NCBI GenBank assembly: GCA_037043455.1
Contig: JAWPHD010001129.1
Coordinates: 124,001-188,000 of the forward strand
DNA: 64,000 nt
Reading direction: 5' to 3'
Source of the DNA: Cyrtodaria siliqua
Lineage: Eukaryota > Mollusca > Bivalvia > Adapedonta > Hiatellidae
Of this stretch, positions 33,686-43,774 are shown piece by piece. A model generated the notes under the pieces. The model did no database searches. It saw only the letters and a program-made list of their open reading frames with translations, and was not told the origin of the DNA. The first letter of the stretch is position 1, and every line of letters begins with the position of its first letter. Made by a program: the position numbers and the translations under genes.

Positions 33686-34560
33686 AAACCACTAATTATT
33701 TTCCCCATAGACACCAATGTTAAAGTGTCACATATTAATTGATTTGCTACAAATTCAATTCAAGTATGGATAATGCAGCAGTGTAATGTTCATATAGAAA
33801 ATTAATTTTCCCTTTGGAAAAAGGTGGGGTCACCAGAAAAGGTGGGATCTCAAGACATGTAGGAAAGTTATTGTTTGTTTACAAAACAGGTCGAAGATAC
33901 AGCTGTTTTCATTGATGTTGCTCACAAAGTCGAAATTTCGAAAATGTTCATCAGTGATCCAGTAAAACTTATTAATACGCTTCTTATACATATTATAGGA
34001 ACTACATTCGACTCGGTGGTTTACATGTAATTAGAGGTGGTAAACCTGATAGCTCCTTTTATCCACGCAAGTGCGGTATTGTGACGCGGAGTTAATACAT
34101 GTTCTTTTATGGGTATTTATGGGTATTATATCCATATATCAACATGTCAATATCAAAAGGTTTTAATGTACGTCGATATCGAAATATAAAATCATCAAAT
34201 GTTTTGATTTATGTTATTAGTAGTCGGTTTAAATGTATAATACTTATAAGTGTTAATAATTTATAATTAAAGCATACATAATGTTTATGTTGAAAGAATT
34301 ACTTCGAGAAAACCATTGACATGTAACGTGATAAAAGTTTTGTTTTGTTACACATAAAATCGATTTAACGGTACCATAGCTCTATATATGGCTAGTGGGT
34401 GTGTACCGAAGCAAATTGGTTCAATGCTTGGTTTCCTACCAACCTCAAGCTCGTGAAACATGGCTGGAAACCCTAATACATGCATAAGGCAATTTATAGC
34501 AAACCTTTTTTATTTCTTTACCAGCGATAGACAAAGTAACATCAAAAATACACAGACATT
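33686..34560. other. Intergenic, no gene seen
   Basis: AT-rich; no recognisable feature. Confidence 0.35.
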
Positions 34561-34561
34561 C

Positions 34562-34648
34562 ACTGACCTTATAGCCTATGCGAGCTTCGAACCCGTGACT
34601 TTGGGATTGACAATCACTGAGCTTTGCCATGCGGCTAATCCAATCTGT
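34562..34648 (-). mobile_element. tRNA-like SINE head S8, copy 1
   Basis: On the minus strand: TTAGCCGCATGGCAAAGCTC ... GATTGTCAATCCCAAAGTCA then CGGGTTCGAAGCTCGC. It shares the ATTGTCAATCC core and B-box with 34925-35005. Confidence 0.6.
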
Positions 34649-34924
34649 TGATCAATAGTGTTATTTTATCGATATACTGTTAGCATTGTATACGTTATCC
34701 TTTGTTCACTTTGTGTGTGTGTGTGTTTCAATATGTTTCTAAGTGCACACTTACACCAAAGACCTTCGGAAATAAAACCCCAGAGGAAATATAGATTACA
34801 AATGTCAGCGTTAGAACAGTATACACTGGAAATATACTGGGTATGTTTCGTTGCTATAACATTAAGAAATAACCCAAAATCCATTATTAATCCAATAGAT
34901 AGTTGAAATGAAAAGTAGTATTTC

Positions 34925-35005
34925 AGTTATATCTTTTGCCTAATGGCTATGCATACAGATTGTCAATCCGAAGGTCTAAAGTTCGAATCCCTTGTTGAGC
35001 AAACT
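34925..35005 (+). mobile_element. tRNA-like SINE head S8, copy 2
   Basis: TTTTGCCTAATGGCTATGCA, GATTGTCAATCCGAAGGTCT and AAAGTTCGAATCCCTTG resemble the inverted copy at 34562-34648. Confidence 0.6.
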
Positions 35006-35264
35006 ATTTTGCAATGATTATGATAGGGATGTGTTTTTATATCGATGTAACTACAACGAACGACGGATTAAAAATGATTGTCCTGGTATAGGTTTCTCTC
35101 CTTGTATACGGGTTTACGACCATGTTTCTCAAGCTTGAATTTGGTACATGTAGTACACCAAGCGTAAAACCCCTCCCATTTGCTTAAAGTATACGCAAAA
35201 CATAAACTAGTACTTACTCGTTAATATGAACGAGTCACGGGTGAAGTAGTTTCAATTCGAGGAA

Positions 35265-35365
35265 AGAAAATAGCTGCCCGGAATGGGATTTGAACCAGTA
35301 ACGTTTCGCTTTAAGTCATTCCTGTTTATCTAGATATAACCACTAGGCCACGGATATTTGTTGGT
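35265..35365 (-). mobile_element. tRNA-like SINE head S5, copy 1
   Basis: On the minus strand: CCGTGGCCTAGTGGTTATAT (A-box) and ACTGGTTCAAATCCCATTCC (B-box). The same sequence recurs, more mutated, at 36525-36622. Confidence 0.7.
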
Positions 35366-36230
35366 ACGTTTTCGCACTGTTTACACTAAATAGGATGTAA
35401 CAGACGCGCTCACAAATATATCGACCGTCTTTTGTTTAAATATCAAACTATTTTACACTTTACAATGATATATGTTTATTTAAATTAGAGTTATTGCCCT
35501 TTGTTATTTTATACTATTATTATTGTCCGGCGCATAGCTTGAACGCTACTAATGGGACTGTAATGAAAATTCGCACAAAGATAGAGGGCATTGAGAGGAA
35601 GTGCAGTGTTCAGTAACGATATCTCTATCAGATTGAAATTAGAGTTACTGCCTTTTGTAGTGTTATACCTATATTTTTGTTCAGTTTACTTTCTGCTTTA
35701 TGTGCACTGATAAAACTTCCTGTAAACAATCATGGGTTCTACAGCTACGCAGGAAAAAGACTGCGGCGGGGGATATGGCTGTCTCTCAGACTGCTTCTTG
35801 TTCAGTTTTACAAACAAATGAGAACGTGTAGATTTACGAACAAGGTCTGGATTAAACTTTCCAGCAAGTACCTGAGAAGAAAAACAATTTCAAATGATTG
35901 GCAGGTTTAATGTGCATTTTATGAACCTTCAATAATACTTCAAAGTGTATTTTCCTTTTATATCGTATATATAGAGTGGCGTACTTAAGACAGAGGAGCG
36001 ACGTTTCATCTAAAAAAACGAATGGCATCATCAATCTGTCTGAACCACCAATGCTTCAAGTAAATGATATAAAATAAAATGGGACCATTGCTACAAACAG
36101 ACCCATAAATAAAGAGCATTAGGATTAAGTAACCCAATGAAAGTACCGTAAAGCATTTGTAGAACATGACTTCTGTGTTAAACATTATAGGAGATTGCCT
36201 ATAACATTTCCTACAGGTTTTTTTCCTTTG
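35366..36230. other. Intergenic, no supported gene
   Basis: ORFs of about 60-77 codons on both strands show no domain. Confidence 0.35.
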
Positions 36231-36258
36231 AATAATATATATATATATATATACTTTT

Positions 36259-36297
<39 letters not shown>

Positions 36298-36359
36298 TGA
36301 TTAATTGATTGATTGATTGATTGATTGATTCATTAATTGATTGATTGATTGATTGATTA

Positions 36360-36410
<51 letters not shown>

Positions 36411-36428
36411 TATTCATTTATTTATTGA
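36231..36428. repeat. (TA)n then (TTGA)n microsatellite
   Basis: (TA) from 36234 to 36252, then about 165 bp of TTGATTGA tetranucleotides with occasional TTAA or TTCA variants. Confidence 0.95.
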
Positions 36429-36524
36429 TGTAAATTTGTACATAGAACTTGCCTTTATCTAGCCTTTGTACAGGTAACATCGATCAATAGCCGGCTTCCT
36501 ATTATGTTTCATATAAAGAAGAAT

Positions 36525-36622
36525 TAACTGTGCGGAACGGGATTTAGACCAGTAATTATTACGTTTCGTTTTTATTTCTTCCTGTTTATGTAGATCTAAC
36601 AACTAGGCCACGGATATTTGTT
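36525..36622 (-). mobile_element. tRNA-like SINE head S5, copy 2
   Basis: CCGTGGCCTAGTTGTTAGAT and CTGGTCTAAATCCCGTTCC on the minus strand correspond to 35265-35365. Confidence 0.65.
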
Positions 36623-36867
36623 AGTACGTTGTAGCACTTTTAACACTAAATAGGTATTACGCAATAACTAGCGCCGACACGCGCACAAACTTAGGAAACG
36701 CACATTAAAATGTTGAGATAAAAATGTTTTGAAACTGAATCCTAGTTTTACTTTAATAAAATATTATTACATCACGCATGGTTAATTAACATATGCGACA
36801 TGATGTACTGTATACTGATACGTCTTAGGCCCGTTCAAATGCATTACGCTATTTTGCATTATAATAA

Positions 36868-37893
36868 ATGGTACTAAACATACCATATTTTCAAGAAGCC
36901 CCTGTAGTTCAGTGGCTAGAACGCTTTCCATCGCGCGGTGGTAGGAAGGGACGTTCAACATCGCGAAGTGGCAAGAAGCGTCTCTCCCCATCGCGAAATG
37001 ACAAGAAGCGTCGCTCCACATCGCGAAGCGACTCGAGCAAGGACGATAGTTTGTCTGGGGTTGACCGAAAGCACCTGGTATACAAGCGGGGAATGTCTTC
37101 TGCTTATAAACATGGCGGATCTAGGGAATGGGACCCCATCAAGTCCCTACCCAAGGCCCTCATGTATGATGGAAAGACACAATGGCTGGTGTTCAAACAG
37201 CGTTTCATCAGTTATGCTAGCATGAAGGGGTGGTCCAAAGCCCAATGCCTAGATTGTCTGTGTTGGTCTTTGACGGGCAAGGCTGCAGAGTATTGTGCTC
37301 TTATTAGGGAACGGAATGCCGGCAGATCTATGTCGTACCGGCAAGTGCTAGCACAGCTAGAAAGCAGGTTTGGTTCCAAAGAACTCCCAGCTACTGCGCA
37401 AGCCAGATTTCAACAGGACCAAGGCGAGTCATTGGAAGACTGGGCTGACAGGGTGTTAACATTGGCGAATAAAGCCTTTGTGGATTTGCCAGTTACATAC
37501 TCAACCATTATGGCAGATAGGTTTTATTGGTCTATAGAGGTACCTCCCAAATTTATTAACGATGTTAAACTCCTGACACCAGGTCAAGAGTTGTCAATGC
37601 ACGGGTTTCTTGTAGGCCCAGTAACTTTAAAACTTGGCGATAGGCTACATAGGGAGACTCTGTATGTAGCTGAAGATATGTTACTGGGCTGCGATACGTT
37701 ATTTCACCTGGGAACGACCAATTTTAATATGGGTGATGGTGCATTGGTAATTGATGGTCAAGTCCTCAGATTGAGTGCTGGCCGGGAGAGTATTCACCCG
37801 GCAGCATCAGTATTCCCCTCTAGGACAAACTTGGAGGACCAGACGGGTTTGACTTTATTGTTGAGGTTAGGGAACCCAAGGGGCAGTTGGTAG
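36868..37893 (+). pseudogene. Gypsy element remnant: gag joined to the C-terminal half of protease
   Basis: An uninterrupted frame of 341 codons that looks like a gene but is a deleted retrotransposon. The first residues (APVVQWLERFPS) translate a tRNA-like string and are probably not coding. A basic Ser/Arg stretch follows (GRKGRSTSRSGKKRLSPSRN), then a Gag capsid-like region (LPKALMYDGKTQWLVFKQRF, AQLESRFGSKELPATAQARF, LEDWADRVLTLANKAFVDLP). After MADRFYW the sequence switches to protease-like PGQELSMHGFLVGPVTLKLG and DMLLGCDTLFHLG; the catalytic Asp part and all of the nucleocapsid are missing. This is consistent with one internal in-frame deletion. It is a different family from the element at 5067. 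Confidence 0.78.
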
Positions 37894-38600
37894 GTGGCAA
37901 GAAACCTGGATATGCGGTTGCAATGTTGGGCAAACCTGTTGGACAGGGACATTGCAACGCATTTGTGGCCGGAGTTGAGCCAGGAGAACTGCCATATGGG
38001 GAATGCGGGTACTGCACAAAAGCAGACAGGAACTGGGGGCGCTTCAATCAGAAGGTGGATGAAGCGGGATGCGAGCTAGGGAGTTCCTGGGTTGCGGAAT
38101 TGATCACTGCGCAGGGTCCGCCGGGGTTGCAGGGGAACTAGGCTTTGAAAGAAAAGTCGATCTGGAAAGGTTGAACAGTCCTAAAGGGCTGGTGGAGGAA
38201 CCAGAGATAGAGATTCGAGGCAAATGCGGTAAACCGGGTCCAGGGTATATGGTTTACGGGCCGGATACAGGGGCAGATGAGCTCCGGAGACCCGTGGAGT
38301 CCCTGGGATCCAGGTAGATCCATTGTAACCAACCGTGGGGCGTGCAGGGAGGACCCTTGGAGGCCCTGGGGTTCATGGGGACCCGTGGTACGCGATCATG
38401 GGGCATGCGAGGATTCTCCTTGGAAGACCTGGGATGAGCAGGACCGATGGGCAAACGGGGACGAACCGTGGGTACCCGGGAGGGGGCCAGTCACCAAGAG
38501 GTGAGGTGGCCTGTCCTGAAATGACGGCCTGGGATTTTGGGAGCGGGTGCTCCGTCCAGGCGTCACCAGGATGTTAGACCGCGTAGGAGAGTAAGCAACG
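37894..38600 (+). mobile_element. G-rich 3' continuation of the Gypsy remnant
   Basis: GC-rich sequence with repeated GACCCGTGG / CCTGGGG motifs. Reading frames on both strands are Gly/Pro/Trp-rich and not convincing as protein. It probably derives from the same element, but no RT or integrase motif is left. Confidence 0.5.
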
Positions 38601-38604
38601 CAAT

Positions 38605-38765
38605 GCGACAGATATCTTGTAATATATCACGGTTTGTCGTTCAAAAGTTAACAATAATTTCACTCGCCCTACGGACTCGTGAATTTATTGTTTACAATTG
38701 AACTCCAAATCGTGTTATATTACACGATAATTCACCGTAAACAATGTTCTATTTCTTAATTATTT
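38605..38765. mobile_element. Foldback element F1, copy 2
   Basis: AATATATCACGGTTTGTCGT, ACAATAATTTCACTCGCCCT and AACGATAATTCACCGTAAAC-like sequence match copy 1 at 15790-15955. The arms are more diverged here. Confidence 0.85.
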
Positions 38766-39129
38766 AACATTGAAGGAATTGTAGAAGCGTGTGCATTTCT
38801 GTGAGTTAATGTTAGCAGATAATATATCCCAAGACAGACTGCTAACATTTTCTGAAACAATAAACAAGTGACATGAAACAACAAATCATACCGCTATGAC
38901 AGTACCAGACAAGTTTTACATACCTAAACTAAAAGTATTTTCTAATATTGGTTTTATGTATTCTACATTCACTGCCTGTGTTGGTTTCCTGACCAGATAT
39001 ATGTATAAACGTTAATTGTGCGTGCGTGCGTGTAAGTATGTATTTTTGTATGGGGTTAAACGGCGCTATTAACAAACTTTAATTAATATCACGACGGTGG
39101 CAACTTGTAGCAGTGAATAATATGCTCAA
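38766..39129. other. Intergenic, no gene seen
   Basis: Contains a small GTGCGTGCGTGCG tract near 39019 and nothing else recognised. Confidence 0.4.
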
Positions 39130-39368
39130 TTTATAGTGCAGCTAATCTGAAATACAAAGCCGTAGACAGATAACATGATACCCCACCCAATCACGTTATA
39201 CTGACACTGGGCCGACCAGTCCTAGAACTACCCTTTATATGTCGACAGACAAGCAAGGGAGCTACTACTACGAATTTTCTAAAGTTTTTGGTATGACCCG
39301 GCCGGGTATTGAACGCACGATCTCTCGCATGCTAGGTAGATGCTCCACAAGTGTGGCACCGTCGCGGT
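39130..39368 (-). mobile_element. SINE S4, copy 2
   Basis: Inverted counterpart of 29005-29225: TAGCTCCCTTGCTTGTCTG, ACATATAAAGGGTAGTTCTA and a GTAGCATG...CCCGGCCGGGTCATAC head region on the minus strand. Confidence 0.75.
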
Positions 39369-39780
39369 ATAAAGTTGTATAGGTCCAATGAATGACAGAA
39401 AGGAAATAACTGACAATCTTTGAAAATATAGCCGCTACAGTTCCAAAAGATTTTAGATTGATGTAAATTAATTATTATAATTTCATTGTAATTAATGTGT
39501 TTTTGTCAATATCAGTGATGGAATTCGTATCTTTTTCTTCATTTTCAGTTTGTACGAATGCATTAATTATCTTAAGGGAGATCAGTTTCGATAGTACACC
39601 AATTTGTTTCGCTAAGGCTTACTGCCCCTTTCAGTAGTTATTAGCAGCTACCTAAACGTTCAAATTTAGTCTGGATGGCTAAACATCGCAAGACAGTCAA
39701 TCAAAAACACGCATTTAAAATAAACAATATTAACAAGAAAGATAAGAAGCGAAGTAGGCGATACCAGAAACACAAACATG
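39369..39780. other. Intergenic, no gene seen
   Basis: AT-rich; nothing recognised. Confidence 0.35.
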
Positions 39781-40420
39781 TTGACAATATGGGTACCGTC
39801 TTGGAACGGTCGGTGTCACTCTTAGCCTATTGTCATTTGAATTAAACGGGACAGTGTAAATAAAGAAAGCCTCTTCAGGCTATACCATCTGACAAACAAG
39901 GCAGCATATTATCGATGTATATAGATTTGCTTATAAGACAACTCAGGCCCGGAAATCCATAAATAAAACGAGCGCAGAATAAGTACTCACTGGCTTCTGC
40001 CAAGCCAGAGCAACACAATAATAAACCGACATAACAATATTGAAGACAACCATTAAAAGACACGCTCCAGTTTTGTTGCAACATTTAGATTGAGGACACT
40101 ATGTCGCGAAGTCGAAGAAAGAGCAATACATAGTGCCGAACTGTAAATAAACAGTTAGGCACTATGCATTGATAATTGTTCGACGACCCGACAGATTGTG
40201 GACACTTGGACATCTGCCCAATCATGAAAGGTACCATCCATTTCATGATTTGGGTAGATGTCATAATAGTGTCCACAATCTGTCAGGTAGTCGAAGAAAG
40301 CCTCAGGTGCATAGAAGAATAATGTGAACTATTGCGCAAGGCCACGTAATGAGAGCAATGCATAGTGCCGAACTGTAAATGTGTCAGCTGCGTTCCAAAA
40401 TGATAGAGTATTAAAGTAGC
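39781..40420 (-). mobile_element. RT family P, 3' region (rearranged)
   Basis: CGTCTTGGAACGGTCGGTGT, CTATTGTCATTTGAATTAAA, GGGACAGTGTAAATAAAGAA and CTTCTGCCAAGCCAG match the 3' UTR at 48.9-49.3 kb. The segment 40189-40289 is an inverted duplication, with GACAGATTGTGGACAC at one end and GTGTCCACAATCTGTC at the other. Confidence 0.75.
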
Positions 40421-40529
40421 TATCCCTCCTCCAATAACAACCACATTTTACAACATATGTACATCGTTTCTAAACCAACTGAAAGTATTATAGGAGACAT
40501 TTGGAAATCGTCGAACACGATAAATACAA

Positions 40530-40642
40530 AACATAGTGCAGTCTCGGTTTGATTCAGACTGTTCATGAAAGGTAGTGGGAAGTGCTTGCTACTGTTCACG
40601 CCCTCTAGTCCCGGGTTGAGCAGAACGCAATATTTAAAATGT
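40530..40642 (-). repeat. Dispersed repeat D1, copy 3 (partial)
   Basis: GTGCAGTCTCGGTTTGATTC then AGACTGTTCATGAAAGGTAG is the inverse of the 3' part of copy 2 near 26365-26405. Confidence 0.65.
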
Positions 40643-40960
40643 CAACAGTACATACAGTCCCGAAGATGGTATGCATATGACGGTGAACATGGAGCCTTCA
40701 ATGCGGTATTTTCAAACCATTCCATGACAACGGCGCATGGTCCCAGTCTCTAACAAAACACGCTGCCCTAAACGAGAAAACAATGGGCGAAATAAACAAA
40801 TTGGAATTAAGCTGGGAACAGAGGTTATGAAGCCTGGCGTATCACAGGTAACAGTCAAAAGACTAAATTAAAAATCATATTAATTTTGTGGTCGTTTTTA
40901 AATGACAAAAGGGAAGACAAACAGTAAATATGTTATTAGTATCGTTTATATTTATATGAG
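40643..40960. other. Intergenic, no gene seen
   Basis: No ORF or repeat recognised. Confidence 0.35.
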
Positions 40961-40962
40961 GG

Positions 40963-41270
40963 CTTGCGTGGCGCAGTTGGTAGCGCAGCAGATTTGTATC
41001 CGGAGGCCCCGGTTTCAGTCCTGCGTGATGCCAATGAGTTTCGTCGGTGTGTTCTTGGGCAAGACACTTTCCCTTAGCCCCGTCCGTCGGATGGGGACGT
41101 AAATCGGGCGGTCCCGTGTATCGGTCTATCATCCGAGCACGTTAAAGAAGCGTAGTAATCTATTCGATAATAAGAGTAGGGCACGGATTCCTATCTGGGG
41201 CGACTATAAATAACCTATACTGTGTTGATGAGCCGTTAAACAACATTCAATTCAATTCAATTATATTTAT
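40963..41270 (+). mobile_element. SINE S1, copy 3 (complete, tRNA-derived)
   Basis: Head GGCTTGCGTGGCGCAGTTGG (A-box) and CCCCGGTTTCAGTCCTGCG (B-box), then TTCTTGGGCAAGACACTTTC, GGTCCCGTGTATCGGTCTAT, CACGTTAAAGAAGCGTAG and GAGCCGTTAAACAACATTCA with an (ATTCA)n tail. Two truncated relatives lie at 27590 and 28755. Confidence 0.88.
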
Positions 41271-41712
41271 TTATTTTAAATTATTTGTATAATCAGAACA
41301 CATACTAAAAGGGCTATACCAGAAACTGTAAGAATATTATACTGCATAGTTTACTTTTTCTGTCTTCAGTACCTGCCAGAACATCTGTTTATATCATATA
41401 TCGAAAATATATCTTGTAAATGTTATTTCTAAAGCACTTTTTTTAAATATAGTAACTATCTACCGTCTGAAATATGTTCATGATATTTCAACATATATGT
41501 ACACTCCTTTAATCTGCTCTTAAACGATTGAATTTGATTGAATAATAATTGATATGTGACACTGCAATATTGAAAACTATAACAACAACAACATCAACAA
41601 CTGTGACTTGAAAAAAATAATATTTATTCAAAATTATTTTATATATTCATGTAATAAAAGTGTTCAACAGTGCTGGGTTATTGAAGCATGTGTTTTGTTT
41701 TCTCTTTAGTTA
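41271..41712. other. Intergenic, AT-rich
   Basis: No gene seen. Confidence 0.4.
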
Positions 41713-41919
41713 AAACTTATTTATTTTACATCGATTGTAATGAAAGCTCTGTGAACTTATTTTAATCACTCTCGATGTCTTCCTGGGTAGAACCAGTACT
41801 TAGCAAATGCAGATAAAGTGTCTTGCTCAGGGACACAACACATGTCGTCATGGCGGGGATCGAACCCACGACTTTTCGATCATGGGTCCAACGCTCTACC
41901 ACTGGACCACAGCGCTCCA
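41713..41919 (-). mobile_element. SINE S2, copy 1 (tRNA-derived)
   Basis: On the minus strand: GGAGCGCTGTGGTCCAGTGG, GGACCCATGATCGAAAAGTC and GTGGGTTCGATCCCCGCCAT, then a GCAAGACACTTTATCTGC-type body and GTACTGGTTCTACCCAGGAA. The second copy is at 50424-50630. A CAT lies in the anticodon-like position, so a Met-type tRNA ancestor is possible. Confidence 0.88.
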
Positions 41920-41944
41920 CATTTCTCTTGTTTTCTCTTTAAAT

Positions 41945-42088
41945 CTCATCTGGGAGCTCGACTTGCAAGTGAGGACGTCGATTCTTACGGATGGCGGGAG
42001 GTGTACAGTACTGGCTCTACACAGGGAAAGTGGGTGGCCTGCCTCCACCACAAAACAATCGACCGTCATATATAACTTTACATGTGTT
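41945..42088 (+). mobile_element. SINE S3, body fragment 2
   Basis: GGAGCTCGACTTGCAAG, ACGGATGGCGGGAGGTGTAC, GTACTGGCTCTACACAGGG, GTGGCCTGCCTCC and AATCGACCGTCATATATAAC align with 53270-53455 and 15960-16105. It abuts S2 in opposite orientation. Confidence 0.8.
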
Positions 42089-42308
42089 GAAAATGACGCA
42101 AAACACCATGCAAAACAAACAAACTTTAAATACACAATGCAAAAAGATAAAATATTGATAATAATAATAATAATTAAAGTACAAACGTTTCTAAATTTAA
42201 ACTTTAAAGTAATAAACACAATCAAATTATGTTTTCGACTTCATCATAAACACTTTATTCAATAAGTTATAAGATACGAAATGAAATCTCTATGCTGTAC
42301 TAATGAAG

Positions 42309-42527
42309 TTAATTTATTAACAACTTGTCAAATAAAGTTAATTTCAAAGCCATGTTCTCTTTTATCGCTGACAGGACTTCATGTTCACTTCGGCATATCT
42401 TGCTAATATCTCTACTCAGAGTTGTCGTTCCTTGCATCCACATATAACCTCTGTCAACGTCTGAGCTAATGACGAGACTCTTGGAAAGAAACTCGATGAA
42501 AATGACAAATGACGTGGTGATACTCAT
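42309..42527 (-). other. Orphan 72-codon ORF
   Basis: MSITTSFVIFIEFLSKSLVI opens a frame ending at 42309. The second half (EHEVLSAIKENMALKLTLFD) looks amphipathic and helical. I recognise no family and see no matching exon, so it may be chance or an exon relic. Confidence 0.25.
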
Positions 42528-42784
42528 TTTCCGCCGAATCAGCTTCGTTTAACTTTAAAAAGAAAAAAGATACGTAATGCGATAATTTAGTGAATAAATA
42601 ATTTATTTTTCTCAGAATTATTTTTCGGTAGAATAAATGTTATACTTTGGAATATCACTCTCAAAATGTACACCACCAATACGTTACATGTATGTGTAGT
42701 GTTTGTGCTTACCAGCACCTTTCCCAAAATCGCATAACTCTAAAAAGCCGACCTAAAATTAAAGTAACCAACTAAATATATCAA

Positions 42785-42968
42785 AAATGTCTAAAGTAGG
42801 CGGTATTTCGTTCGACTCTTTTTACCACTCAATCTGCAGCACCCCATATTATTAGTGGTGTCAGGTCGCCGTTGATTTCTGTTCGCCATTTCGATATTTT
42901 AGCTATGGTCATATGACAAATTATCATGTGATCGCAGACTACTTTCTGAGACGTTGACAGAGTCACAT
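42785..42968 (+). repeat. Dispersed repeat D2, copy 2
   Basis: Contains GTTCGCCATTTCGATATTTT, AGCTATGGTCATATGACAAA and TTATCATGTGATCGCAGACT, as at 27288 and 54712. Confidence 0.85.
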
Positions 42969-43121
42969 GGTGACCGTGGTAGAGACTGGCTGAGGAGGAA
43001 TACAATCCGTATAATGGTTACTGCGTTACAGATACTTATAGTGTGTAAACGACACTTACATGTTAAATTATACAGGTAGCCGGATACAAATCTAAGTTTA
43101 TATAAAACATTTATTTACATT

Positions 43122-43404
43122 CATTACGTGGTCCGAGTATTAACCTTCTTCATACCCCATCCAACCCATTATCCAAGATTCGAAAACGGGGCTGGTTGGG
43201 GTATGAAACAATACCTTAATTTTCGCTTAACAAGTTTACATATTGTAAAATTAAAACTTTTAATAGGTAATTTTAAACAGGTCATCGCATTTATTCAGTA
43301 AAAAATATTTTTAAGCGTGTTTTATTGCCGAAATATCCGTTATAAAATCCTGCTAATATAAGCTTTCCCATCGCTTACTGGAATTAAGGCGGAACCACGT
43401 AATG
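43122..43404 (+). mobile_element. MITE-like element M4, copy 1 (283 bp)
   Basis: Starts CATTACGTGGTCCGAG and ends GGAACCACGTAATG, inverted complements. An internal hairpin around CATACCCCATCCAACCC / GGTTGGGGTATG is shared with the inverted copy at 57437-57715. Confidence 0.9.
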
Positions 43405-43449
43405 TTTTTAACATATATCTGTTTATTTTTCAATAATTGGCCTCAGTTT

Positions 43450-43765
43450 TAAAGGGACACATGGCAATCTTGAGTTTTATTAGCGCATTAAAATTAGTAG
43501 CTCGATTTATTAATCCTACCTCATTTTGACTTAAAAATGCTTGCATATAATTAAATAAAAAACGAGATTTCAAATTTCTTCAATATCCTACCAAGTTTTT
43601 AAATATATTATTGGTGCAATATTATGAAAAGTTGATATGTACAAACAATTTGCTTTGAACTATTCGAATAATTAATATCGATGATTACAAATATGCCAGT
43701 TATGTAGAAAAACTAACGAGACTCCGTGAGTTTTAAACAAATCAAGATTGCCATGTGTCCCTTTA
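43450..43765 (+). mobile_element. MITE-like element M1, copy 2 (uninterrupted, 316 bp)
   Basis: TAAAGGGACACATGGCAATC at the left and ATTGCCATGTGTCCCTTTA at the right. It is the reference copy for the element split by the Gypsy insertion. It ends about 10 bp from the stop codon of the CILP-like gene. Confidence 0.93.
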
Positions 43766-43774
43766 AAACTTGGT

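Noticed and set aside
37820..38577. Gly/Pro-rich ORFs as a collagen-like protein
   Set aside because: No Gly-X-Y periodicity; overlapping frames on both strands reflect G-rich retroelement DNA.
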